From the NCBI GenBank assembly GCA_964458495.1, contig CAYWJB010000003.1, forward strand, positions 246,317 through 310,316: a stretch of 64,000 nucleotides of DNA, written 5' to 3'. Numbering within the stretch: position 1 is the first letter of the stretch; every line of letters begins with the position of its first letter. This stretch comes from JANWVO01 sp964458495. GTDB lineage: Bacteria > Acidobacteriota > Terriglobia > Bryobacterales > Bryobacteraceae. Below, one piece after another: positions 19,630 to 27,275 of this stretch. A program made the translations under genes and the position numbers. The notes under the pieces were generated by a model. The model made no database searches. It was not told the DNA's origin and saw only the letters and a program-made list of their open reading frames with translations.

Positions 19630-20365
19630 GCGTGTCAATCCACAACGGGGCGAACATGAGGCGGCCGCCGTGCCAATATTGCGGTTGGGCGGCCAGGCGG
19701 CACAGCGTGGCAATGCGGCCAGGGTTGCCTTGTCCTGCTTCCAGGGCCTGCCGGCGAAACGCGCCGAGCGAGCCGCGGCTCTCGAGTCCGAAAGCCCGGA
19801 TGGCCTGTTCGAGCAACTCGGCGCTGGCGGCGCGGCCGAGCGGGTGCAGCAGCAGTTCTTCCCGCGGGTCCCACACGAGGCGTCCGAGATAGCCGAGCTG
19901 CGCGCGGTCCGGGGCTGAAACCACCAGCCCGCAGCCCCCGGTCCACAAAACGCGCTGGAGGAACCGGTAAAGGCGCGCGCCGGCAGGCGCCGGGTCGTCG
20001 ATCCAGAGCCACCGGGGGCCGGCCTCGAGCGCGCGCAACACCCTGGCCTGAAGCGTCTGGCTGGTAAGCCGCGGGAGGCCGCCGCGCGCCGGTTGCGGGC
20101 CTACCTCCCGGTAGAGCCCGTCGAGCGTCGCTTGCAGCGGGCCAGAGGCGTTCACCGGCAGCAGGGCGATGCCGCAGGCGGCTGCGGTGTCCCGAACCAG
20201 CCTTGTCTTGCCGATGCCGCGCGGCCCCAAGACGGCAGCGCGGCTGCCATGCAGGAACAGGGCAGACAGCGCGCGCGTCTCCCGGTGGCGCCCGATCAGC
20301 GGGACTGCGGCGGGCGCCGTCTCAGGGGGCCGGGGGAGTGCCGGTATTGGCGCGCTTCTGGACAC
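19613..20365 (-). CDS. Small P-loop ATPase (AAA/STAND-like)
   Basis: This 250-residue protein has a Walker A GPRGIGKT at 47-54 preceded by a LIGRHRE segment, as in ORC/STAND-type ATPases that begin with an R-rich box. A Walker B-like WLWIDDP follows near residue 120. The C-terminus is helical, and no effector or sensor domain is visible. Its ATG lies 44 nt inside the preceding DUF190 gene, so it is co-transcribed with the antiporter operon. The 3' end overlaps the dynamin-like gene by 17 nt. The function is unknown. Confidence 0.75.
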   Translation of the reverse strand: MSRSAPIPALPRPPETAPAAVPLIGRHRETRALSALFLHGSRAAVLGPRGIGKTRLVRDTAAACGIALLPVNASGPLQATLDGLYREVGPQPARGGLPRLTSQTLQARVLRALEAGPRWLWIDDPAPAGARLYRFLQRVLWTGGCGLVVSAPDRAQLGYLGRLVWDPREELLLHPLGRAASAELLEQAIRAFGLESRGSLGAFRRQALEAGQGNPGRIATLCRLAAQPQYWHGGRLMFAPLWIDTLTQLA

Positions 20366-20675
20366 GGATCACTTCGACCGCTGAGAGGGCGAGCAGCCCG
20401 GTGTCGATCATCGGCTCTATCGCAGGGATCAGCCGTTCGATGGCTTCCGCGGTATCCACGATGGTGATGAGGAGCGGCTCATCGGCGCGGGCCAGGTGCC
20501 GCTTGTGCATGGCGGCTGTCTCGCCGTAGCCCTCGAGGCCGCGGAACACCGTGGCGCCGGCGATCTTGAGCTCGCGGCAGCGGGCGATGATCGCCTCATG
20601 CAGCGGCTTGCCCTGGAACCGGTCGCCCGCCGAGATGTGGATGCGGAGCAGCTTAGCGGGTTGCGTCGCCGGCAT
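20322..20675 (-). CDS. DUF190 (PII-like) protein, single domain
   Basis: This 117-residue protein is a DUF190 domain: LLRIHISAGDRFQGKPLHEAI, then GATVFRGLEGYG, the basic loop near HKRHL and PLLITIVDTAEAIERLIP. DUF190 has the ferredoxin-like trimer fold of GlnB/PII-like regulators and often accompanies ion channels or antiporters. The start lies 23 nt inside the upstream two-domain DUF190 gene. It probably senses a small ligand and regulates the antiporter encoded two genes upstream; this is an inference from gene order. Confidence 0.9.
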   Translation of the reverse strand: MPATQPAKLLRIHISAGDRFQGKPLHEAIIARCRELKIAGATVFRGLEGYGETAAMHKRHLARADEPLLITIVDTAEAIERLIPAIEPMIDTGLLALSAVEVIRVQKRANTGTPPAP

Positions 20676-21384
20676 GGCTTTCCTCCGGGATTCCGGCGCG
20701 CAGCAGCCGGACCATTTCCACGTCCGAAATGACGATCAGCCCGTCGTCGAGCATCTGTTCGATCGCTTCCGCCGCTTCCTCGATCTTGTGCGCTTCGTCG
20801 ATGACCGAGATCATCACGGGCAGGTCGCGCACCGGGTGGAAGAAGGTGCGCCGGTGCTCGTGGCCCTTGGCGCCGTAACCGAGAATGCCGCGGTAGACCG
20901 TGGCGCCGGCGATTTCGAGCATGCGGAGCCTTTTGATGATGGCGTCATAGAGCGGCTCGCCGTGCCAGCGGTCCGCCTCGCCCAGGAACACGCGCAACAT
21001 TTTTGCGGGTCCCTGTTTCTTCTGGTGCGGGAGCTTCGGCCCGGGTTTCGGGCTCCGCCTCGCCGCCTTCAGAACGTAGGTATCCTGCACCTCGATCACG
21101 CCGTCGGAAACCATCTCGTACAGCGCGGTCAGGACCTCGTCGACCTTTTCGGGCGTTTCAATGAACTCGATCCGCAGCGGGAGGTGCTGGGAGAGCACCT
21201 CAATTTTCGGCGTGTGCAGCATCTGGCTCGAGCCGAAGCCCGCGTATGCGCGCGTGGACGTCGCGCCGGATACGCCATGGTTGAGCAGGAACGTCATGAT
21301 GGAGTCGTGCAGAGCCGCGGCGTGGTGCTGCGCGTCCTCGTTGACATAGATGGTCACCTTCTTCGCAGGACCCCGTTTCAGCAT
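20653..21384 (-). CDS. Tandem two-domain DUF190 (PII-like) protein
   Basis: This 243-residue protein contains two consecutive DUF190 domains. The first spans about residues 6-105 (VTIYVNEDAQH, GVSGATSTRAYAGFG). A basic linker at about 108-127 joins it to the second at about 128-230 (LRVFLGEADRW, GATVYRGILGYG). The usual DUF190 protein is a single domain of about 110 residues, so this is a fused duplication. With the next gene the operon encodes three such domains. It lies 30 nt downstream of the antiporter and is probably its regulatory partner. Confidence 0.9.
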   Translation of the reverse strand: MLKRGPAKKVTIYVNEDAQHHAAALHDSIMTFLLNHGVSGATSTRAYAGFGSSQMLHTPKIEVLSQHLPLRIEFIETPEKVDEVLTALYEMVSDGVIEVQDTYVLKAARRSPKPGPKLPHQKKQGPAKMLRVFLGEADRWHGEPLYDAIIKRLRMLEIAGATVYRGILGYGAKGHEHRRTFFHPVRDLPVMISVIDEAHKIEEAAEAIEQMLDDGLIVISDVEMVRLLRAGIPEESHAGDATR

Positions 21385-21414
21385 GGCGCCTCCTTGTCCC
21401 GGGAGAGTGTTTGG

Positions 21415-22623
21415 TCAGGCATCGAGTTCTCCTTCCGGTTCCCCGTAAGCGGACTCCCGCAAGCGGCGCTCTTCTTCCGGCAGCAGGTGCACGGGGAGGT
21501 AGCGCGCGTTGGCGATGGCGGTGGGAATGACGGCGCTGCCGATCACCGCCGCCACCAGGTGCGAGTACTGTTGCTGGGTGATGACCCCGTGGTTCAGTCC
21601 AAACAGCGCCGAGATGGTGCCGAAGGTCAGCCCGGTGGACATCATGAGCGAATAATACGTCCCCTCCTGGCGTCCGTATCCGAACGCCCGCACCACCGGC
21701 AGCAACCCGGCGAGCTTGGAGATCATCTTCGCCCCGAAGAGAGCGAAAAAGACCAGCGGCGCGCCCAGGAGCGCCGGGACCGATACGAAGCTCCCGGCGC
21801 GGATGAAATAGAACGGCGTCAGCAACCCGAAGGTAAGCGTGCGCAGCCGCCGGACGAGGAAATGGTCGCGGCCGACAGTACCAGCGAGCATCATGCCGAT
21901 GAGATAGGCGGGCAGGACCGCCTCGCTGCCGGCCCAGGCCGCTACGCCGCCCATGCCGAACAGGAGAAACAGGAGATACTTCGTCTCCATCTCCGACACG
22001 CGTCCTCCGAAACGGTCGAAAAACCAGCGCGTGAGGAAGGGCAAAGCGAAGAGCACTGCGGCGCAAAGCGCGGCAAACAGGAGCGTCTTCCAGGTGAACG
22101 GCGCGAAGATGAAGCCGAGCGCCAGCACCGTGCCGAGGTCGTTGACGAAGCAGGCAGCGAGAATCGCCTTGCCATATTCCGTGCGGTTGAAGCCGAGTTC
22201 AAGCATCACCGCGTAGACCACCGCCACCGAGGTGGTCGACAGAGCCACGCCCGCCAGCCAGGATGGCATCCATCCCCAGCCCAGCAGAAACCGTGCGATC
22301 AGGGCGGCGCCGAAAAACGGGGCGAAAAAGCCGGCCAGCCCGACTCCGAGCGCTTCCCTCCATTTCATGCGGAACACGTCGGGGTCAAGTTCGGCGCCGG
22401 CAAGAAACGTCAGCACCACGGCGCCGGTGCCTGCCAGAAAGGTGACCCAGCCCTGCCGCGCGCCCAACGCCTCCCGGCCGATCAGCATGCCGATGGCCAG
22501 CTGCGCCACAGTGCCCACCACAATCTCGGACAGCGCCGTCGAGATGCCGGTCCAATGGGCCGCGACTACGGCGACGAGCGCAAGCAGCAGCCACAGCGCC
22601 GCGGTGAACCACACCTGTTCCAT
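21415..22623 (-). CDS. Cation/proton antiporter (CPA superfamily)
   Basis: This 402-residue membrane protein has about 12 hydrophobic helices and the Na+/H+-exchanger fold. The ion-binding helix carries ND (N161-D162, in FVNDLGT), the pair seen in electroneutral exchangers. FLAGAELDPD near 73-82 resembles Kef/NapA-type sequences. The C-terminus is short, with no RCK/TrkA domain. The chosen ATG has a GGGAGACAGGA ribosome-site region; a start 54 nt upstream lacks one. It is the first gene of an operon with three DUF190 domains, which may replace the usual nucleotide-binding regulator. Ion specificity is not determined. Confidence 0.88.
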   Translation of the reverse strand: MEQVWFTAALWLLLALVAVVAAHWTGISTALSEIVVGTVAQLAIGMLIGREALGARQGWVTFLAGTGAVVLTFLAGAELDPDVFRMKWREALGVGLAGFFAPFFGAALIARFLLGWGWMPSWLAGVALSTTSVAVVYAVMLELGFNRTEYGKAILAACFVNDLGTVLALGFIFAPFTWKTLLFAALCAAVLFALPFLTRWFFDRFGGRVSEMETKYLLFLLFGMGGVAAWAGSEAVLPAYLIGMMLAGTVGRDHFLVRRLRTLTFGLLTPFYFIRAGSFVSVPALLGAPLVFFALFGAKMISKLAGLLPVVRAFGYGRQEGTYYSLMMSTGLTFGTISALFGLNHGVITQQQYSHLVAAVIGSAVIPTAIANARYLPVHLLPEEERRLRESAYGEPEGELDA

Positions 22624-22757
22624 GCGGTCCTGTCTCCCGTCAAAATGTCCGGGGAATTCTGCCGGGCCTGCCAACAACCCTGCAGCCCCCGTCTGCAGGA
22701 GTCATTGGCCGTTGATGGCAACGGCGGTAAGCGGACTCCACCGCTGTTCGGATCTTC
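22624..22757 (-). promoter_or_regulatory. Structured 5' leader of the antiporter operon
   Basis: About 134 nt separate the predicted transcription start from the antiporter ATG. Three perfect hairpins lie in a row on the transcript: 22745-22730 (5-bp stem AGCGG/CCGCT), 22725-22708 (7-bp stem GCCGTTG/CAACGGC) and 22699-22679 (7-bp stem CCTGCAG/CTGCAGG). No terminator-type U run is present, so any control would be at translation or RNA stability. I cannot match it to a named riboswitch class by eye. Confidence 0.45.
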
Positions 22758-22763
22758 ACTTTG

Positions 22764-22792
22764 ATGGTAAGCACCGCGCGCACCGGTGTCAA
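22764..22792 (-). promoter_or_regulatory. Sigma-70-type promoter of the antiporter operon
   Basis: The minus strand has TTGACA at 22792-22787, a 17-nt spacer and TACCAT at 22769-22764. This is the best housekeeping promoter in the window. It overlaps the stop codon of the upstream NUDIX gene, so the antiporter operon probably has its own transcription start near 22757. Confidence 0.7.
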
Positions 22793-23331
22793 GGACACAC
22801 CGGCTTTGTCTTCTCCACCAGCCGCAGGACGGATGCGTCGGGATCGAGGTCCGCGATCTCCTCCAGCCGCACCCACCGCACCTCGCGCGACTCCGGGCTC
22901 ACTACCGGCGCGCGCGAAAGCGGCGCTTCGGCCAGAAACCGGATGTCGTAATGGACGTGCGCGGGCTCGGAGCCGCGCGCGGGGATGTCGTGCGCGTCGA
23001 CGTCGAATACCGCCCGCGTCACCGGCCGGGCCTCGATGCCCGTCTCTTCCAGCACCTCGCGCAGCGCCGTGGCAAGCACGTCCGGGTCCCCGTCGCAGTG
23101 CCCGCCGGGCTGCAACCATCGGTCGAGCCTCCTGTGATGGACCAGCAGCGCGTGCGTGCGCTCCGGTGTCACCACCCATGCCGAGCCGGTGACGTGGCCC
23201 ACGACAAGGCTGCGCTCGAAGCAGTCCTCATGCGTTTCGACAAACGCGAGGATCCGCCCGAGCATCTCGGCTTCGCGTTCGTTCCACGGCCGGTGGGCCC
23301 GCAGCAAACGCAACAGATCCTGGCGGCTCAT
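22789..23331 (-). CDS. NUDIX hydrolase
   Basis: This 180-residue protein contains a NUDIX box variant. GGHCDGDPDVLATALREV is followed by LEETGI near residues 75-100; the helix REVLEETG is intact, while the first conserved Glu of the box is replaced, as in the GGHxDGD subgroup. Family enzymes cleave nucleoside diphosphate derivatives. The ATG shares one base with the amidohydrolase stop (TGATG), so it is the last gene of that operon. A longer frame starting at 23469 would lie inside the upstream gene and is rejected. The substrate is unknown. Confidence 0.9.
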   Translation of the reverse strand: MSRQDLLRLLRAHRPWNEREAEMLGRILAFVETHEDCFERSLVVGHVTGSAWVVTPERTHALLVHHRRLDRWLQPGGHCDGDPDVLATALREVLEETGIEARPVTRAVFDVDAHDIPARGSEPAHVHYDIRFLAEAPLSRAPVVSPESREVRWVRLEEIADLDPDASVLRLVEKTKPVCP

Positions 23332-25052
23332 CAGCGGTACAGCCTCACGTTGTCGATCTCGAGAAACGCCTTCTGCCCGGCGGGGCGGGCAATGACAAAT
23401 TCCAAAGAAATTGTCTCTTTCAAATCCGCTTTTCCGAGCGCGGAAAACGGCACGCGCAGCCGCCGCCACTCCGCGCCCGCCTCAAACGGCGCCTGCGCCT
23501 CGCCCCCGCGCCACCGCAACAACAGGCCGTACGCTCCGTCGCCCCGCGCCTCGAACTCCACGCCTTGCCACGCGCTCGCGTCCACCGGCAGCACGGCCCC
23601 TTTCGACAGCGGCAGCACCATCGCCGCCAGCGGCCGGTCCTTGTCGCTCATTTCGGCCAGCACGGACAGGCAGCGGTTGCCGGGCGCGCGCCAGATGCGC
23701 TGGTAGCTCATGCGCGTGAAGTCCAGCCCCGCGTCGGTGCGGTTGACCCAGAGCGTATCGAGCCGCGAGCGGCCGCTTTCGGAGTCGAAATCATCGAGCA
23801 GCTCCGGGGCCGCGCCGCCGGTCAGAGGCAGCGGCGATGGACCCGGTTTGCGGACCGCCGCCAGCAGATCCTCGCGCCGCACTTCGCGCCCGCCCAGCCA
23901 CACCCGCTTCACGCGCCGGATGTCGCCGATCCGCTCCGCAGGGTTGCCCTCCACCAGCACCAGGTCCGCCAGCTTGCCCGCCTCGATCCGGCCCCGGTCC
24001 TCCAGCCCCAGCAGCCGGGCGCTCGCAGAAGTCGCCGCCATGATCGCCTCCAGCGGAGTGAAGCCGCAGTTCACCATCAGCTCCAGTTCGCGCAGCGTGG
24101 AGACCCCGTGCGGCGTGCCCGGCATGCCGGCGTCTGTTCCTGCGCCGGCCGCCAGCCCGGCGGCGCGCGCCAGCGCGCAGTTTGCCATCAGATGCGCCCA
24201 GCGCCGTTGCCGCGCCGGATGCGGCTTCTGCCCGCGCGGCTCGTAGACAGCCAGCGTCTGCACATAGCCTGTCTTCGACGCCAGGATCTGCCCCACCGTC
24301 TCCGGATCCATCACGCCGTCGCCGATGCCGTGATTGATGATGTCGACATCCGCGCGCGCCGCCTCGCGCGCCCGCCGTACCGTCACCGTGTGCGTCACCA
24401 CCTTCAGCCCCAGCGCGTGCGCCTCCTCCACCAGCGCCCGCAGCGTCTCTGCGTCCATGGATGTCATGTCCGGGTCCACGCCGTAGCGCCAGCCGTCGGT
24501 GAAGACTTTCAGCAGGTCCGGCCTGTAAGGTGCGAAGCGCCGCACGGCGTTGCGCGCCTCGCGCGGCGTCAGTGCGAGCTGCGTGTGAAAGTCGCCGCGC
24601 CCGCCTTCCATGCCGTGCCCCAGCGGCGTGGTGAACCGCGCCGCCATCAGCACTCGCGGCGCCTCCAGCCCGCCTTCCAGCAGCCGCCGCATCGGCTCGA
24701 ACTGTTCCGGGTATGTGCTGAGATCCACCACCGTCGTCACCCCGTGCGCCAGGTACAGCTTCAGCGCCTTGCCCCAGTCGACGCCCGCCTCGCCGCCTGT
24801 GGCCAGCAGGTGCGTGTGCAGATCCATGAGTCCGGGCAGTAAAGTGTGACCCTCGGCCTTTACCACCGGCGTTCCCGGTGGCACGGCCGCATTCTCGCCC
24901 GCCGCCGAGATCCGCCCGTCTTCCACCACCACGGTCATCCGCCGCGGCGCTGCGCCGCTGCCGTCCACCACAAGTGCGCCGGTCACCGCCAGCCGCTGCG
25001 CATGGAGCGCCGCGGCCAGCAACAGCAAGCCAATCGCCAGCCTCTGCAACAT
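23331..25052 (-). CDS. Secreted amidohydrolase with C-terminal CIA30-like domain
   Basis: This 573-residue protein has a signal peptide (about 1-18). An imidazolonepropionase-like amidohydrolase barrel follows, with the metal motif DLHTH (H79, H81), a mid-barrel THTVTV histidine, and AGTDAGMPGT supplying the conserved Asp. After about residue 410 a separate beta-sandwich begins (DDFDSESGRSRLDTLW onwards), resembling the CIA30/NDUFAF1 jelly roll often fused to acidobacterial amidohydrolases. It probably acts on a cyclic amide or dipeptide in the periplasm. It lies 19 nt behind the Gfo/Idh gene and is coupled to the NUDIX gene. Confidence 0.9.
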   Translation of the reverse strand: MLQRLAIGLLLLAAALHAQRLAVTGALVVDGSGAAPRRMTVVVEDGRISAAGENAAVPPGTPVVKAEGHTLLPGLMDLHTHLLATGGEAGVDWGKALKLYLAHGVTTVVDLSTYPEQFEPMRRLLEGGLEAPRVLMAARFTTPLGHGMEGGRGDFHTQLALTPREARNAVRRFAPYRPDLLKVFTDGWRYGVDPDMTSMDAETLRALVEEAHALGLKVVTHTVTVRRAREAARADVDIINHGIGDGVMDPETVGQILASKTGYVQTLAVYEPRGQKPHPARQRRWAHLMANCALARAAGLAAGAGTDAGMPGTPHGVSTLRELELMVNCGFTPLEAIMAATSASARLLGLEDRGRIEAGKLADLVLVEGNPAERIGDIRRVKRVWLGGREVRREDLLAAVRKPGPSPLPLTGGAAPELLDDFDSESGRSRLDTLWVNRTDAGLDFTRMSYQRIWRAPGNRCLSVLAEMSDKDRPLAAMVLPLSKGAVLPVDASAWQGVEFEARGDGAYGLLLRWRGGEAQAPFEAGAEWRRLRVPFSALGKADLKETISLEFVIARPAGQKAFLEIDNVRLYR

Positions 25053-25071
25053 CCCTTTATTTTGGCCGCAT

Positions 25072-26364
25072 TCAAACCAGCCGTGTCACGCCCGGCGTGA
25101 ACACCGGGTAAGTGCCGTCCGCCTCCGGCCACACAGGCGGCTCCGTGTCCTCGTGCACCTCCTCGGGCCGTGGCGCGTAATAGAAGTTCGACTTCTCCAC
25201 GCGCTCCCACGTCATCTCCTGCCCGGTGTAGCAAGCCAGCTGCCCCATCACCGCGATGCGCGTCGAGCGCGCCATATAGTCGCCGTTGTTCAGCGGCTGG
25301 CCCTTGCGGATCGCCTCGAACAGCGCCACGTGCTCCAGGTCGTAGGCATTGTTCTTCGACGGCGGCTGCGCGCTCGACCAGTTGGTCTCGCCCGTGATGC
25401 GGAGGTTGAGCAGGTCGCATCGCCCCTTGGCCCCCAGGATCAGCGAGGAGTTCTCGTTGTAGCAGTTGTCGATCGTCCGGCAGTAGGCGTAGACGCGCAC
25501 CCCGCGCGGGAACTCGTAGACCACCGCGTGGTGGTCGAACACCGAGCCGAACTCTTCGCCCTTCAGCGTCGAGCGCCCGCCCATGCCGTAGCAGCGCAGC
25601 GGCGCCGCATTGCCCAGCGCCCAGCTGGAACGGTCCAGATTGTGGATCAGCGTCTGCGGCACGTCGTCGCCGCAGAGCCAGTGGAAGTGGTATTGGTTCG
25701 ACGCCTGGAACTCCAGCTCCTTCTGCTTCGGCCTCCGCTGCCTCACGACGTAGGGCGGGCGCAGCCAGGTCTCCTGAATGGCGACGATGTCGCCGATGAG
25801 GCCGGCATGCACCTTCTCCATGGTCTCGATGTAGCCGGGATGGTAACGCGACTGAAGCCCGCTCACCACGCATAGCCGTTTCCGGCGCGCCAGTTCGCAA
25901 GCCTCTTCCACCATCCGGATGCCCGCAGGGTCAATCGCGTGAGGCTTCTCGACGAACACATGCCGCCCCGCCTCCACGGCGGCCATCAGATGCAGCGGGT
26001 GGAACTTCGCCGCGTTGGCGATGATCACGACGTCGCTGGCTTCGATGACGTGTTTGTAAGCCTGAAAGCCCGTGAAGATCCTCTCGCCGGGCACGTCCAC
26101 CTGATCCGGAAACTGCAGGCGCAGCGACGTCCGCTTCTCCTCGCAGCGGTCCCGCAGAATGTCGGCCAGGGCGACGATCCGCACGTCTTTGCCCACGCGC
26201 ATGGCGTTCATCGCGGCCGCCTCCCCCCTGCCGCCGCAGCCGATGACCCCCACGCGGAAAACGCCTGCACCCGCCGCGTGGAGGCTGAGGCCCGCCGGAA
26301 GCCAGGCGGCCGAGGATGCCAGAAACGAGCGGCGGCTGGCGCCGTCGGTTCTTTCGTGAGTCAT
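25072..26364 (-). CDS. Tat-exported Gfo/Idh/MocA oxidoreductase
   Basis: This 430-residue protein starts with a twin-arginine signal (SRRSFLASSA, about residues 11-20). A Rossmann domain follows, with the nucleotide loop VIGCGGRGEAAAMNA and the EKPHAI motif of Gfo/Idh/MocA dehydrogenases. The C-terminal half is the alpha/beta substrate domain. The chosen ATG has GGAGGA six bases upstream and sits before the Tat motif. Family members oxidise sugars or sugar derivatives using bound NAD(P). It heads a three-gene operon with a secreted amidohydrolase, which suggests periplasmic carbohydrate-derivative catabolism. Confidence 0.92.
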   Translation of the reverse strand: MTHERTDGASRRSFLASSAAWLPAGLSLHAAGAGVFRVGVIGCGGRGEAAAMNAMRVGKDVRIVALADILRDRCEEKRTSLRLQFPDQVDVPGERIFTGFQAYKHVIEASDVVIIANAAKFHPLHLMAAVEAGRHVFVEKPHAIDPAGIRMVEEACELARRKRLCVVSGLQSRYHPGYIETMEKVHAGLIGDIVAIQETWLRPPYVVRQRRPKQKELEFQASNQYHFHWLCGDDVPQTLIHNLDRSSWALGNAAPLRCYGMGGRSTLKGEEFGSVFDHHAVVYEFPRGVRVYAYCRTIDNCYNENSSLILGAKGRCDLLNLRITGETNWSSAQPPSKNNAYDLEHVALFEAIRKGQPLNNGDYMARSTRIAVMGQLACYTGQEMTWERVEKSNFYYAPRPEEVHEDTEPPVWPEADGTYPVFTPGVTRLV

Positions 26365-26384
26365 GTGAAGTCCTCCGCGGCCGC

Positions 26385-26390
26385 ATTCTA
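26385..26390 (-). promoter_or_regulatory. -10 box of the Gfo/Idh operon
   Basis: The minus strand reads GGGATAGAATGC with TAGAAT at 26390-26385, 20 nt before the Gfo/Idh ATG. On the plus strand of the same gap a TAGAGT (26427-26432) followed by AAGGAG could serve the divergent PfpI-like gene. Confidence 0.4.
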
Positions 26391-26458
26391 TCCCATGCCC
26401 GCGCCGGCTTCCTCCCCCTCCGCGCTTCGCGTAGAGTAATGCATGAAAGGAGCGTGCC

Positions 26459-27040
26459 ATGCCGAAAAAGATCCTGATGCTCGCCGGCGATTACGTCGAA
26501 GACTACGAGGCGATGGTCCCCTTCCAGGCCCTGCAAATGCTGGGCTTCACCGTGCATGCCGTCTGCCCCGGCAAGAAGCAGGGCGAGAAGGTCCGCACCG
26601 CCGTCCACGATTTTGAAGGCGACCAGACCTATTCGGAAAAACGCGGGCATGACTTCACGCTGAATCAGGGCTTCGACGTTGTGCTGCCCTCCGACTACGA
26701 CGCGCTCGTGATCCCCGGCGGACGCGCGCCCGAATACTTGCGCCTGAACGCCCGCGTGCTCGACATCGTGCGCCACTTTTTCGACACCGGCAAACCCGTG
26801 GCCGCCATCTGCCACGGCGCGCAACTCCTGGCCGGCGCCGGCGTGCTGAAAGGGCGCAAGCTGACAGCCTATCCCGCGGTGGGCCCGGAGGTCACGCTGG
26901 CAGGCGCTGCCTACGTGGAAGTTCCCGTGACCGAGGCCGTCGTCGACGGCAATCTCGTCACCGCCCCCGCCTGGCCTGCCCATCCGGCGTGGCTGGCGAA
27001 GTTCATTCGCCTGCTGGGCGTGGAGACGCCGGCTGCCTGA
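26459..27040 (+). CDS. DJ-1/PfpI family protein
   Basis: This 193-residue protein is a DJ-1/PfpI class I amidotransferase-like fold. The nucleophilic-elbow cysteine is C118 in AAICHG, an acidic partner lies in DYVEDYE near residue 14, and LVIPGGRAPEYLR is the family signature. AAGGAG stands eight bases before the ATG. Members include deglycase/chaperone and peptidase-like proteins; the precise activity is open. It is transcribed alone, divergently from the Gfo/Idh operon. A GC-rich hairpin follows the stop. Confidence 0.92.
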   Translation: MPKKILMLAGDYVEDYEAMVPFQALQMLGFTVHAVCPGKKQGEKVRTAVHDFEGDQTYSEKRGHDFTLNQGFDVVLPSDYDALVIPGGRAPEYLRLNARVLDIVRHFFDTGKPVAAICHGAQLLAGAGVLKGRKLTAYPAVGPEVTLAGAAYVEVPVTEAVVDGNLVTAPAWPAHPAWLAKFIRLLGVETPAA

Positions 27041-27053
27041 GCCTCACGTGTCA

Positions 27054-27074
27054 GCCGCCGCGCCTTGCGGCGGC
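27054..27074 (+). terminator. GC hairpin after the PfpI-like gene
   Basis: A perfect 8-bp inverted repeat (GCCGCCGC / GCGGCGGC, 5-nt loop) begins 14 nt after the PfpI-like stop. It lacks a U run, so termination is uncertain. The rest of the gap to 27275 holds a TAGGAT -10-like box at 27247-27252 and a GGGAGA ribosome site for the protease gene. Confidence 0.4.
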
Positions 27075-27275
27075 GCGCAGGCATATCCGCGCGCGAATCC
27101 ATCACGGTTTTTCGTATTCCTGAACGGATGCGGCAGGAGCCGCCAGTCGCGGTCCGGGCGCGGCGGAACATCCTGCTCAGGTGTTCGCCCGATTTGCAGT
27201 CCGGCGCAGCCGGGTGTAAAGTAAGGGGCGTTCACTGGGATTGTCATAGGATACAAGTCTGGGAGATTCACGGAA

